Source: Fremontodendron californicum
Taxonomy: Eukaryota; Streptophyta; Magnoliopsida; Malvales; Malvaceae
Length of the DNA stretch: 64,000 nt
Assembly: GCA_030761205.1 (NCBI GenBank)
Contig: JAULJL010000027.1
Coordinates: forward strand, 6,329,001 to 6,393,000
Direction: 5' to 3'
Shown here piece after piece: positions 53,006-64,000 of this stretch (position 1 is its first letter; every line of letters starts with the position of its first letter). Under the pieces are notes generated by a model. It saw nothing but the letters and a program-made list of their open reading frames with translations, had not been told where the DNA came from and ran no database searches. A program made the translations under genes and the position numbers.

Positions 53006-53705
53006 GTTCTTTGACAAGAGTTATCTTGTACATGCTTATTTTAGCTTGCTGTATAAAGTGTATTGCTGAGATTTAATGTTCATCATAACTTCTAGATTGT
53101 GAATCCATCTTGTAGCATTTTGAGATTGCTTATGTAGGTAGAAACTTTCCTCTAAAAAGTTTAAATGTAAAATTGGCAATAATTAATTCTTGACACAAGC
53201 TAGGATAGACCCTCTCTTTCCCTGAACCTAAACCCTGGATGGCCATACTTAGAAATCTTTCCTCAGTCAAACTTGACCTTGGTGGGAGGAGTTTAAGATG
53301 TATGTATGGCTTGATCGTTAAACACCTATTTCGGAAACTATTCAATGTTGAAATTTTCACCTCGATTTGCAGATCCGAATAGACCCGGTATGCACATGAA
53401 GTTAATCAAATTTCTGCTAAAGCTTAAGGCTCCGAGAATTGTTTACGTCTCATGCAATCCCGCAACTTGTGCTCGTGACCTTGATTACCTTTGCCATGGT
53501 GTGGTAAGTATGGTATTTCTATCATCTGCAATTCTGCATTGTCGAAAATCTAATAATCTATCATCTGAACCATTTGGAAAACCTTAACTTGATGCAGATA
53601 GAGCAAAATATCAAAGGATGTTACAAGTTAAAAAGCATACAGCCAGTGGACATGTTCCCTCATACCCCCCATATTGAATGTGTTTGCCAATTGGAGCTTT
53701 CTTGA
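47515..53705 (+). CDS. TrmA/RlmD-type RNA (uracil-5-)-methyltransferase, ten exons
   Basis: Exons by GT-AG sites and matching phases: 47515-47865, 48616-48858, 49537-49698, 49916-50025, 50794-50902, 51816-51971, 52107-52222, 52300-52466, 53373-53503, 53598-53705; 550 aa. The N-terminal ~60 residues look like an organelle transit peptide. Then comes a TRAM-like domain (LELECESLAFKGKGVCK... GERFIGRVRRKKGSYAEV), an Fe-S cluster motif (CEYASYCGGC, with a further Cys in VDKCLLQ), FHYRNK, FFQTNTHQAEILY, the SAM-binding motif VLDLFCGTGTIGL, DPNRPGMH and the catalytic VSCNPATCARDL (nucleophile Cys in SCNP). It transfers a methyl group from SAM to C5 of uridine in tRNA or rRNA. The plant target, and whether it acts in plastid or mitochondrion, are inferred only. 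The gene appears intact. Confidence 0.93.
52959..53003. repeat. (AT)n microsatellite in methyltransferase intron 8
   Basis: About 22 AT dinucleotide repeats. Confidence 0.95.
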
Positions 53706-56700
53706 ATACTAGCTTTCACCTGTGGATAACATGTGATTCTTTATTTTGTTTTATGATAAGAATTCTCATTAATTACATTACTTCTAATAATTCAATTTTG
53801 CTTTATATTTCTTTTCGGTCCATAGTTTTATAATTGTTGAATTATTTGCTTGAAATAAAGAATATAAAATTTGCTTTTTATTTTTTAAAATGTACATATT
53901 ATGAAATGCAAGCCAAGTGATAAATGTTGTGAAATTTAAATACATACTAACAGAGTCCCAAATTCAAGAATTTGCATCTCAGCCACTTCAAGTTCTAGCT
54001 TCTAAGCATTTTTTTCAATAACCTTAACAGTCCCTAACCTCATAAATCCAGGTGGTTGGCTTTTATAATTGTTAATTTTAATGTTCTTAGGCAATGAGTA
54101 AACACTTGGTCTGAGTAAAAATTGCACCCTTCAAGTAGGCTTTTTCTTCTTAATTAGCAGTTTCAGCTTGACAATTCCAAATTGAAATACTGGACATCAA
54201 TGTGAACGCCGTGGAAGCAACTTCTAAGACAGCAGAGTCCTCTAAGCACTCTTGAGTCCGCATTTGTTAAAGCATGAAACACACAAAAATTGCCAGAACC
54301 AGAAAGCACATGTGAGATGTGGGACTTCTCTTTTAATTCACTTTCTTCCTAAATTGTTTTTAAAGTAGACTTTCAATGCTTGGTAATTAAATGCTTATGG
54401 TGCAGTACATGCTTGATAAATGATTTTTCTAATGCGGTTAAGATTTGCTGCAAAAATGGCTCTTACAGAAAAGCCTGTTGATAATCATAGAACAAAGAAG
54501 CAAGCATGTTTACAATTGAGTTTTTCAACCTTATGTTTCCAATGTACATGCTATTAAAATATAAGAATTACAGATACAAAACATCGAATATTTGACAAAG
54601 TATTAAGAATATGATTAGCCATTCTCAGTCCCTGATTGAGTTCAAAGGTTGGGTAAGATATGAAAGACAGGGATTTCCTCCTATTAAATGTGAGTGGAAG
54701 GAATGTTTGGTTCCCTACAAGACTAAATACGAAAAAGCCCTATGATAGTTGGGTTTGAATGTTGTTAATTAATTTATCTTCGAGTATTTGTTGCTATCTA
54801 CTTTGACAAACTATATTAACTATAATGGTTTATGCACATGCTGTGAATATGAGTTCATCAATCATTCTATGATCATATTGATATCTTAGTCTCCAATCCA
54901 TTATCACATTTCTGCTGATCATCGTTGGATTTATAAAGCAGGTCAGAAAGGAAGAAGAGATTCTAATAGGTAGAATGTAAGGAAATGCATATAGAACATC
55001 TAGTTGTGCATGTGATAGAAAACAACAAACTGATGTATAAATTCTAAGAATTATCTAATTGGACAGGTTTTATCATGACAAAATCGTCGATTTCGTTATT
55101 ACTATTTTTTATTACTATTTTTGTCTGTGCTGTGTATCATTGCAACCAAGAACAAGCTGCTATATCAATTATAATCTTGGTGTTTAGTTGGTCATATTTG
55201 CTGCTTCAAAGCTCAGCTGCATTATTTGCTTTATTTGGCCTATTGCGATCTGGAGACTAACTTGCTGGGAAAACATCAGTCAGCTACAAGGTCCCTACAT
55301 GTTTCTCTTGGTGGTTGGTCTGCAAGATAGAGATGGGCAAGCTTGGTCATTTGAGTGGATCCAGGCCACAAGTGGAGCTAGCTAGTGTAAACAAAAGTGT
55401 AAAAACTTGGCCATTTTAGATTGTTTATAGAATAACCATGTTTTTCTGTAGAGCTTTCCTGGAAAATCACCATTCAAGACTTCAAAATCTGGAAAAAAAG
55501 AAAAAATATAGAAAGTAATGAAGTGAAGTCAAAACCAGAGTCCCTCAGCAGTTTTCATACTAAAAAAGAGGTTATTAGCTAGAACTACATTATTACCTAT
55601 TTAAGTATTAAATGCAAGAACAAAGATCTCATTTGTTTCAAAGTTTTTTTTTTTTTTTTTTTTAAAATTTTTTTTCGATTATTTATTTATGTTTTTCAGT
55701 TCTGGGCCCGGAATTAATACAAATAAAAATTGAAAAATAGGGTGCCATGAACGTGGGGGTCAGCATCATGATTCATGACCCTCAACATCCAGCTTGGGAA
55801 TTCTAGGATCGTATTCATAGTCACTACAAATCTTTAAATGGTAATTCTAGAAAATGTAGGGGACAATGACCCTTCATTTTGGAAGAGATAAGGGCCCCTC
55901 AGCCCCCACTACCACCACCCCCATGGCCCTTTGGCCCTTTCTGGGTTGTTGAGCTCAAGGCCATTGAATGTGACAATTACCTTTCTGTACATGCATGCAC
56001 ACCAAAACCTCGCTGCCACCAACTTGAACCGACGGTTTTTATCAACCCGACATGTCGTTGTCGTTGTTAATTAATTCTTTCCGACTGACGACGACGACGA
56101 AGGTCACGTTGGTTTCTTCTTATCTTTGATTTTTGCCGACATTTTGACATTGATGGCAAGATAATAAGAGTTGAATATATGCATTAGCAAACACTCTTTC
56201 GACCAGTTTTAAGAGTGTCAAAACCGTGTTTTAGAAACTTAAGTGTTGGAAAAGATAATTGAAAATAGTAATCAGAATCAAATCGAATAATGATTGTTTA
56301 AAATTTTGAATTTTAGATCAATTGATTTAATATTGAGTCATTTGGATCAACATTGAATTAATAATAATATTATATAAATAAAATTATAACTTATATAAAT
56401 GTTTTACGTAATTATAAAAATTAAAAATATACATTAGTATTTAAAGATAAAAAAAAACTAAACAAGATTTTTTTTTTTTTTTAATTTTGTGGTGTTTCAT
56501 AATATATTTTAATTTTATTTTAAAAAAATGATTTTTTTAGTGAAAATGGTTAAAGAATTAATAGTTAATATACACAAATTAAGTTAGATATAATTTTAAA
56601 ATTATTTTAAAATTATTTTTAATTGATCCGGGTCAATAATAAACTTAACAAATCATTGGTTTTTATTTATTTATAAATCCAACGAATTAATTTCGAGTTT

Positions 56701-58210
56701 TTATGAGTCAATTATATAAATGATCTGATTAATAAACCAACCCGAATTAAAAATTGAATCACCGAATTGACCAATCCGACCGCAGAATTGATATGAGTTT
56801 AATAATAATAGTAATCAGTCTGGGAATATAAGGAGGGATTGCGCAAATATTATTATTCGAAACTCAGACCTGTTAAACGTCACCTAATAGCTGCATAAAT
56901 CAACTAGGTTAAACGAGTTCGTCAATTTGTGGATTTCTAAATCCAAACAATGTTGAATGTTCCAGGATTAACATTCTCATTTTCCCCCTAACCAACCATA
57001 CATTCTCCAACCAAATTTAATTGTCTTCTTCATATGTTTCTCATCAAATTTGATTCCGCCAACCTTTAACAGTACTATAAGTAAATTCACAACTCAAATT
57101 TAGATACTTACATTTCTAAGCATATTCACATAAATTCTACTAGTTTAATTTTTTTTTTGGGTAATTAATGTAGTCAGATAATAAATCCTAATCACTAGAA
57201 TTAAAAACTTTAGTATTTTATTAATAAACCATGCTAATGTTGACTATTAGCTTAATTTAATCTTAGGGGAAGTTAAATCTCTTTCATTCTCTTGATCTTT
57301 TACTAATTGTTGTTTAAAAAAACCTCTCATTGAATTTTCATATCATTGGTGTAATATAAGTTGAATCCCTTGTTTATTGTTTAAAGAAGAGAAATTTATT
57401 TATATTAGTATAAAATTAATTTAATTTTATATGTTTTTTATAATGTTTTATATGATATTATATTTATTTAATCCGATCGTTATATTTAATAATTTAATAA
57501 TGTATTCACGTAGATTATGCATGTCAAATTTCGAATAAATTAAAAAAATTAATTATTTATTTGATGTAAAAAAAATTTTAACCGATAAATATATATAAAA
57601 AAATATATTCTTAATTGATATGATTTATATATCGAATCAAATTAAAATTTTACGTGCACGACGAGTATAATTATATTATTAAATTTAATGACAAATTATT
57701 AAAATATAAATTATATATAAAAATATAAAAATATATAAAACTAATAAATTTTACACCAAAATAAATTCATCCTTCTTTTGTTTAAATATGAAAGATGAAT
57801 TTTTTTTCCAAAAACATGATGTAAGGACTTATTGATAAGTAACACAAGAGTGAAGAGACGGTGACAACTACAATGAGAACTCTTGTAATGAGAACCATGA
57901 AAACCATTTAAATCCTAACCTTTAAATTTCACAACAAACAATTAGAGCCATAGATTTTTGTGTGCTCAATTTCACATCATGTGGATCAAAGGAGAATTAT
58001 AAAAAAGTTTACAAACAAAAACTATTTATCAATTAACAAAAATATCATGTTAAAACTTAATAAAAATTATTTATAGGCATGCCTCTTTTTCAAATAACAA
58101 TTTTTTTTTATCATGTGAAGTTATTTATATTTTAAAATTTAATAAAAAAATAAAAAATATTATGTTTTTAATTTTTTTTGTAAAAAAAAAGTTATATGAA
58201 CATATTAGAA
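53706..58210. other. Intergenic DNA, no gene recognised
   Basis: The first few hundred bases are probably 3' UTR of the methyltransferase gene. The remainder is non-coding by eye; short frames at 55075-55385 and 55879-56070 do not resemble any family I know. Poly(T) at 55646-55663. Confidence 0.45.
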
Positions 58211-58217
58211 TTGTAAG

Positions 58218-58532
58218 TAGACCTGTCCATGGGTCGGGCCAAGCCGCGGCCTAAATTTTTTTTTTTTTAATTCCATGCCCAAGCCCATTCGGGTCGAAGC
58301 TGAGCCAGCCCGTATAAGTCCGTTTTACTATTCAAATATATTAAAATATTAAAAAATTATTTTTTATTAATATTTATATATATTTTAAATTAAATTTAAA
58401 TAAAAATTAATATTTTAATACTTAAACAGTGATCTGGGCCGGCCCGGATCATAAAAAACCATGTCCAGGCTCGGCCCAATACGGGCCTAGCCGATCGGGT
58501 CGGGCGGGCTACCCGGCCCATGGATAGGTCTA
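58218..58532. mobile_element. hAT-type MITE, family M2 copy 2
   Basis: Starts tagacctgtccatgggtcggg and ends cggcccatggataggtcta. Perfect 8-bp target duplication ATTGTAAG at 58210-58217 and 58533-58540. Same family as the copy at 45171. Confidence 0.92.
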
Positions 58533-58540
58533 ATTGTAAG

Positions 58541-58880
58541 AAAAGTGTTCATGAGTCAGATTGGATCAAGTTTCGGCCAAGTTTAAATATGATATTACTA
58601 TATATACTTGCTCAAGTCAGGCCCGGTTCAAAATATGAGTCTCAAATTCTGCACAGACCTGACTATATTTATAAATGAGTAGCCTAGCTTAAAATCATAT
58701 TTTTTATATTTACATTATAATATTATAAATATATATTTCTTTGTATGATATAAATTACATAATATATAATATATAAAAAAGATTAATAATTAAAACCTAT
58801 TTACTAATTATGTATCATGACAAAAAATATTATTAAAAGAAAATTAAATATGATATTCTAAAAATAATTTAAATTATATT
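58541..58880. mobile_element. Degraded M2-related MITE, opposite orientation
   Basis: Begins aaaagtgttcatgagtcaga and contains aagtttaaatatgatatta and ccaagtttaa/caagtcaggcccgg blocks, the reverse of the element at 25190-25627. It abuts copy 2 of M2. The far end is unclear. Confidence 0.45.
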
Positions 58881-59304
58881 AAAATCATCTTTCTTTCTTT
58901 TTGAAAGATTATGTAACTTCATTCAAACATTTCACAACCATACACAAAAAACGACTCAAAAAATACCCAACCCAAATAATATTAAAGGAATAATATTAAA
59001 ATCATCTTAAAAAATCATTCTTGTATGATACCAAGAGTGTCGATCTTGTGTTTCTTGATATCAAAAGAATAATATTAAAATCATCTTAAAAAATAGATAT
59101 ATTATTAATAATTAGATTTAGTAAAATATTAAAAAATATGTGTATATTAATATTAAAAAATTTTAATATTGCAAAAGTATTATTTAAAATTTAAAATTAG
59201 TTGAATATTAATATTTTAATATTTTTAAATATACTTCTTCAATAAAATTAATTAAAATAATTATTTATAAATAAATAATATATCAAGTTGAGTTCAAACT
59301 TTAT

Positions 59305-59440
59305 TAAGGTGTGAAAATCTATATAACACGAATTATTAAGGTGTCAAAATTTATATAAACATATATATAACAGCATAAACATGATTATAACACGAGAAAT
59401 AACACGAATATAATACGAATATACGAATTACTAGACTTAC
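59305..59440. repeat. Dispersed AT-rich repeat, family R3
   Basis: Contains tataacacgaattattaa, gtgtcaaaatttatataaa and atacgaatatacgaatta, reverse-strand relatives of the block at 29925-30165. Confidence 0.6.
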
Positions 59441-59909
59441 ATGTGATAAGTTTATTAAAATAAAAATGTATTTTTTAATAAAATAATATTATAAATTGGC
59501 TCAAATCTAACAAATTTATTCTCGAATTGACCAAACTGATTAACTTTATAAGTAGTTTGATCCATAAATAAATCTAATAACAATATCTTATTTAATTAAT
59601 TTTTAATAAAGTTTTTATTCTAACCATAACTCAAAATATTTTTTCATTATGAATCTTTTTTGTAATTGTCTTAAAAGCTAGCTTTAGCTCGTTTTTTCAC
59701 GCAGTTCTCACGGTTCTCATTTTTAAAGTTCTTATCGTAGTGTTCACCGTGAAGAGACACAAAGAATTTAAAAAAGAAGAAAAAAAAGTTTAAGAAAAAC
59801 TTAGTAAGTGAAGAAAGGATTGAGTAGAAGACATCCACATCAAAGGTGATAGAGACGCAAAATCAGAATCCCAACCGATAACATAATGTTAAAAGTTTGA
59901 AGAGTAAGC

Positions 59910-60218
59910 CGTTTAGTTTGACATTGCGATTAAAAATTGTGTTTTATGGTAATTTTAATGTTGAACTGATAAAAAAAAAATTATTATTAAAATTATGACT
60001 TAATAATTTAAATTAAAAAATCAAAAAAATAAAATTTTTGTGATTTAAAAGTCGATTTTATTATTTTTACATCTTTAAATTTTTATTATTTTAAATATAT
60101 ATTTTTTATTATTTTAATTATTTATAATATTTTTTTACAACAATATAAATATTTAAAAAAATTTAAACTATATTTTTACATCACATTTTTTTTCAACAGT
60201 GAGTAAACTAAACTAGTC
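59910..60218. mobile_element. Harbinger-type MITE relative, diverged
   Basis: Left end ccgtttagtttgacattgcg and right end gtgagtaaactaaactagtccgg are imperfect inverted repeats. The interior (tctttaaatttttattattttaaa) matches 15690-16050. No clean target duplication. Confidence 0.55.
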
Positions 60219-60411
60219 CGGTTGAAGGGTCATCGTCGTCGATATTCAATCAGATGGGGAAAAACCAATGGTCCCCACACATCCAGCTCCTCAATGTTTA
60301 GATTTCCCCCACGAGGGAGGCGGCTATCCATTTAGGTCACCATCCAATCATCATGCGCCACATGAGATCCGGACCGTGCGTTCACGTGTTAAATCAGAAA
60401 TAATACAAAGG

Positions 60412-60434
60412 GGAGAGAGAGAGAGAGAGAGAGA
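60412..60434. repeat. (GA)n microsatellite
   Basis: About 11 GA repeats in a GC-richer patch (60230-60500), which has no convincing gene. Confidence 0.9.
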
Positions 60435-60504
60435 AGCAAGCGTGGCGGATAAGGGAGCCCAGCCCAGCCCAGCCCCCCAAAGAGTTATGATTTGGCAGAA
60501 ATAA

Positions 60505-63310
60505 CGCGGGAGAAGATCATAGCGGCATTAATTGAGATGGATTGGGGACCATCTGATAATAAAAACAATTATATTACGGGTAGGGGTTAGGGGTGGGCCT
60601 CCTTTCGAATTTTTTTAATTTTAATTTTTAATAATGTGTTTGAAATTGAATAATTTTATTTGGTTGTTTCTTCTTTAATTTTTAAAAATATGTTTGAAAT
60701 TAAATTAAGGTGGAAGAAAATATATAGATTTCACCATTAATCTTATATATAAATTTCTTGATTTAATTTAATTTTATATATATATATATATATATTCAGT
60801 ATCTTTAGATTAATTCTATCATAGATAAAGATAAATATTATAGTCAAGCCTTCATCTCATTTTACATTACAATTACATGGATCAAATGTTCACAGCCCCT
60901 ATTACGTACGCAATGCAATCAGTACTCATGTGAAAGCCATGAAAAAGTGTAGAAATATTCATAAAATAACAAACATTAATTTCCTTACTCCCATCACTTC
61001 ATATTTTCATGAAATGACCATTAAAATATTTTTTTTCCCTTCCCACAATTTTTACTCAAAAATTCTCTATTTTTATAATCTAACAGTAATAATCTAAGTC
61101 CCATTGGCCACTATGACTTGCAAATTTTTTTTAAAGAGGAGAATTCAATATTTATAATCATATACACCAATCATTGCATTATGATTTATAGTTAATATTA
61201 TATACTTTTTGTGATTATTAATTTTGATCTCTTATGTTAATCTTCCTAATTGCATTCAGGTGGTCAAGAGAGTATTATTTCAAAATTATAAGTCAAAAAC
61301 TTTTTTTTTAATCAAAATCACTATTGACCTAGAAGAAGATTGACAAAATGAAATAAATAGATTTATTCCGGTTGGTTCATTTAATCATTTTTAAAAGTGA
61401 TGTTTAGCAAATTTAAAATTCGAATATCAATTTTTACCATTCTTTCTCTTATTTTTATATTACGATCTGCTTTGTACTAAAAAAATAAAATAGTTGCTGG
61501 TTCAAAATATTAATTGGGTTTGAAAAAATTGGAAATTGGTGACACCAAATTATTTGATGAAGATCCACCATTAAAGTTTGAGGTAGCATAGTTTGGTAAT
61601 TGTGACAGGAAAAATCAAGAGTCAAACTCACCTAAACAGTACAGACCTAAAGAATAACTATTCTCTTTCAATTCTATTGAGATCTGAGAGCAAACTCCAA
61701 TTTGGATTCTTCAATTAAAACAGTCATTTAATGCTAGCTCCTTCATTAATTTTTTTTGGTTGCTCTCTCTCTCTCTCTGTTTCTCTCTCCCTCCCTAATG
61801 GTGCTTTATATAGGTTGGTGCTATTTAACTAGGAAGTGCTAAGAATTGATTGGAAATTCAACTTTCAAGTTGGTTGGTATATTCCTTTTCCATTCCTTGT
61901 AGTATTGAATTGGAAATTATTTGTTTTTGTCAACAAATCTGATGTTCCAAATTATTATATCTTGTCACTTGTTCTGCAGATTTGGTGAATAAAAACATGA
62001 GAGAGTTGACAATATAAAGAGAAAGCTATATATGTAAGTGGGAAAGGTTGGCAATGGCATATAGAAAGCAAATGCTATGGGAACCCATTCACTGAGCAGT
62101 AATGATGGGGCGCATATGGGTAGGACTCAGAACCCAAATACCCTTCCCTTCCCTTTGCTTTTCTTTCTTAATTATTCTCTCTTTCTTATATCTATATATT
62201 ATAGGATGGTTGAATTGAAGAGACAAAATTCTATTAGCAACTTGCTTGCTTGTGCTGTTGTGCTATGATTTATCTTCTTCCTCTGATCCCTCTGACTGCC
62301 CTTTACTTTGCCTGCCAATATCTTTTTAATTGTTCTAAGTTCTAACTTCCCCCCCAGTCCCCACTACTCTTGTTTATGTTCAAAATGGCAATCCTAAGAA
62401 ATGTTAACTGCAGATACCTTTTCAGGTTTCAACCTTTTGCAATACTGTACTTACTGCCCTTTCACAATTTACCCAATGGTCATCAAATTTTAATGATGAA
62501 ATTCAGGTAAGCATAAGGTCATTATCTCAGAGTAGTTAAATTTGGTAAAAGCATGATACATGTAAATTGAAAGAAGCAATTAAAAGAAACTTTGGTTAGA
62601 AAGTGAAAACAGGAATAGTGATAGTAGTCATGATTAAAACTATGATTAATGGAAAGCTTTTAGAAAGAGAGTGGTAATGGTATACTGTTAAAAGATGCTT
62701 GCTTTGACTGCAGTTTTTACTGAAACTTTACAGTGCGCATGGAATAGCATGAGCAGCCAAAAGGATGTCAGAGCTTTTCCCATACTATATAGAAAGATAA
62801 CAACAAACTATATAAAAAATTAAATAAAAGATGATCAAATTATATATATACTATATAGTTATGATTCAAAAATGCTTCTCTGGTATCTCATGCTCCCCAT
62901 CTGCAGAAATATGCTCTTACACACCCACCAAACTGACCAAAAAGCCTTATCTTTTTCAAACCACACATTACACCTCCTTTCAAATTCAACTTATGAAATT
63001 ATATTTTATTGAGCTACCCTTTTTCCTTATATTTTACATTATTTAAGTCCTAATAGAAAGTATTATAAAATTGCTCCTTTTTATTCTTCCTATCTATATA
63101 AGCATGCTTTAAACATAACACTGTGTAAATACTGTTTCCCCAGGGCAGTTCAAGGTAGATGAGATATCTTCCCTTTAACTCTATATAAATTTGTTAAGCG
63201 GTTAAGCCTACTTGACTTTTATTTTTGATTTCCTGGATTGCTTTCATGTTTATCTTTTTGTTGGATGATTTCTTGGGGCAATTTCTTCAAGTTTTATTTT
63301 TCCCTTGATA
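60505..63310. other. Intergenic DNA and probable upstream region of the right-edge gene
   Basis: AT-rich with no recognised coding exon. From about 61700 there are C/T-rich tracts (61761-61795, ctctctctct). The less AT-rich part after 63100 is probably promoter and 5' UTR of the gene at the right edge. Confidence 0.4.
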
Positions 63311-63743
63311 CAGGACAAACTCAGTTGCCAAGACTGACGTTAGCAATGGTTGTTTTGTTCATGATCACAGTTTTCTTGATCAAGAATTAAAGAGGACGGT
63401 TAGTGCCAGTACCAGATTGTTCAGAAAGTGATATTAAGCTGAGGTTTGATCCAACTTTGTCTCTGTTAAAAGACTTACAGCAAATATTCCTCTCTTGTTG
63501 GCTTCTTTTGGCAAGCTAACCAGAGTGGCAGCGCTGGATCTGGTTTTGGTATGTACTTTTACTCGAAAAGTTATATCAACTATCTTTTCCTCTCAATTTT
63601 CTTTTATCCGTTGATAAAACACTATACAATAAAGTGATAAACTGCTATAGAACCTTCCAGTTATGTCAGGTTTACTCAAAGTCCTTGTCTTATAGATGTT
63701 GAAGTAATTTTATTTTTCTTTGGCTCAGAAAAAAGTTTCATCC

Positions 63744-64000
63744 ATGGATGGCTTGGGATGGGATGGCTCAGAAGTTCTAGCAAACTCATTGCCAGTGTGG
63801 AACAGTCAGCGAAATGATATAGAAGACAGTTTCTTAATTTCCAACTCGAATTCTTCCATGTATGGTGGCAAGATGGATCTGCCAGAAGATTTCTTCAATC
63901 CAATTCAAGAACTTCAAAAAGCTCAGCCATCTCGTGTGAATCCAGATTCAGATATAGTAAGCGAAATGGTTCCACAACCAGTTTCTGAACTAGATTCAGT
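63744..64000 (+). CDS. 5' end of an unrecognised gene, truncated at window edge
   Basis: An open frame begins MDGLGWDGSEVLANSLPVWN and stays open to base 64000, about 85 codons, with coding-like composition (acidic and Ser/Pro/Gln-rich: SFLISNSNSSMYGGKMD, LPEDFFNPIQELQ). A consensus 3' splice site (tttctttggctcag) lies at 63715-63728, and a donor-like site (ttttg|gtatgt) at 63549-63550, so a 5' UTR intron is likely. The frame upstream of that intron contains a TGA and no ATG, supporting 63744 as the start. I do not recognise the family; a regulatory protein with a disordered N-terminus is a guess only. Confidence 0.6.
   Translation, partial: MDGLGWDGSEVLANSLPVWNSQRNDIEDSFLISNSNSSMYGGKMDLPEDFFNPIQELQKAQPSRVNPDSDIVSEMVPQPVSELDS

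Noticed and set aside
55879..56070. 63-codon Pro-rich frame
   Set aside because: Short, no splice context or family match; likely chance.
60268..60504. 78-codon frame across the GA repeat
   Set aside because: Driven by the microsatellite and local GC content; no homology recognised.

Overview
This is nuclear DNA from a flowering plant. It is AT-rich, genes have GT-AG introns, and the encoded proteins (CC-NBS-LRR resistance proteins, siroheme methyltransferase, a DUF266-type glycosyltransferase, ribosomal protein eS30) are plant families. The codon and repeat style suggests a woody eudicot, but the species cannot be fixed from sequence alone.

Layout. 1-6.5 kb is AT-rich repeat-laden DNA with a Harbinger-type MITE and a broken RRM-protein retropseudogene. 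6.5-35.4 kb is a cluster of three related CC-NBS-LRR (CNL) loci on the + strand. CNL-1 (6518-9618) is broken inside its NB-ARC domain by about 190 bp that includes the 3' part of mitochondrial rps12. CNL-2 (19302-22265) is an intact, intronless 987-aa gene. CNL-3 (about 33367-35391) is a truncated, frameshifted remnant whose 5' half is replaced by a composite element. CNL-1 and CNL-2 share downstream flanks, so they come from a segmental duplication. A ten-unit minisatellite lies in the CNL-1 flank only.

Between CNL-2 and CNL-3 lies an intact five-exon siroheme-pathway gene (SUMT/UPM1, 26798-29136). After CNL-3 come a minus-strand two-exon glycosyltransferase (37450-40790), a minus-strand three-exon ribosomal protein eS30 gene (43075-44382), and a plus-strand ten-exon TrmA/RlmD-type RNA uracil-5-methyltransferase gene (47515-53705). 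The rest is mainly intergenic MITE-rich DNA, and the 5' end of an unrecognised gene runs off the right edge.

The most unusual part is 30175-33366: a 378-bp 5' LTR, a primer-binding site and a degenerate gag (split by a 1,030-bp solo LTR with a perfect 5-bp target duplication), followed head to tail on the same strand by intron-free fragments of four unrelated housekeeping genes (mitochondrial phosphate carrier, ER-type Ca2+-ATPase, mitochondrial EF-Tu, GAR synthetase) and then the CNL-3 remnant. This looks like a chimeric retro-transduction product. The window also holds several well-delimited small transposons with exact target duplications: hAT-type MITEs (8 bp), a Mutator-like foldback element (10 bp) with a nested hAT MITE, a tRNA-derived SINE (16 bp) and a Harbinger MITE (TAA).
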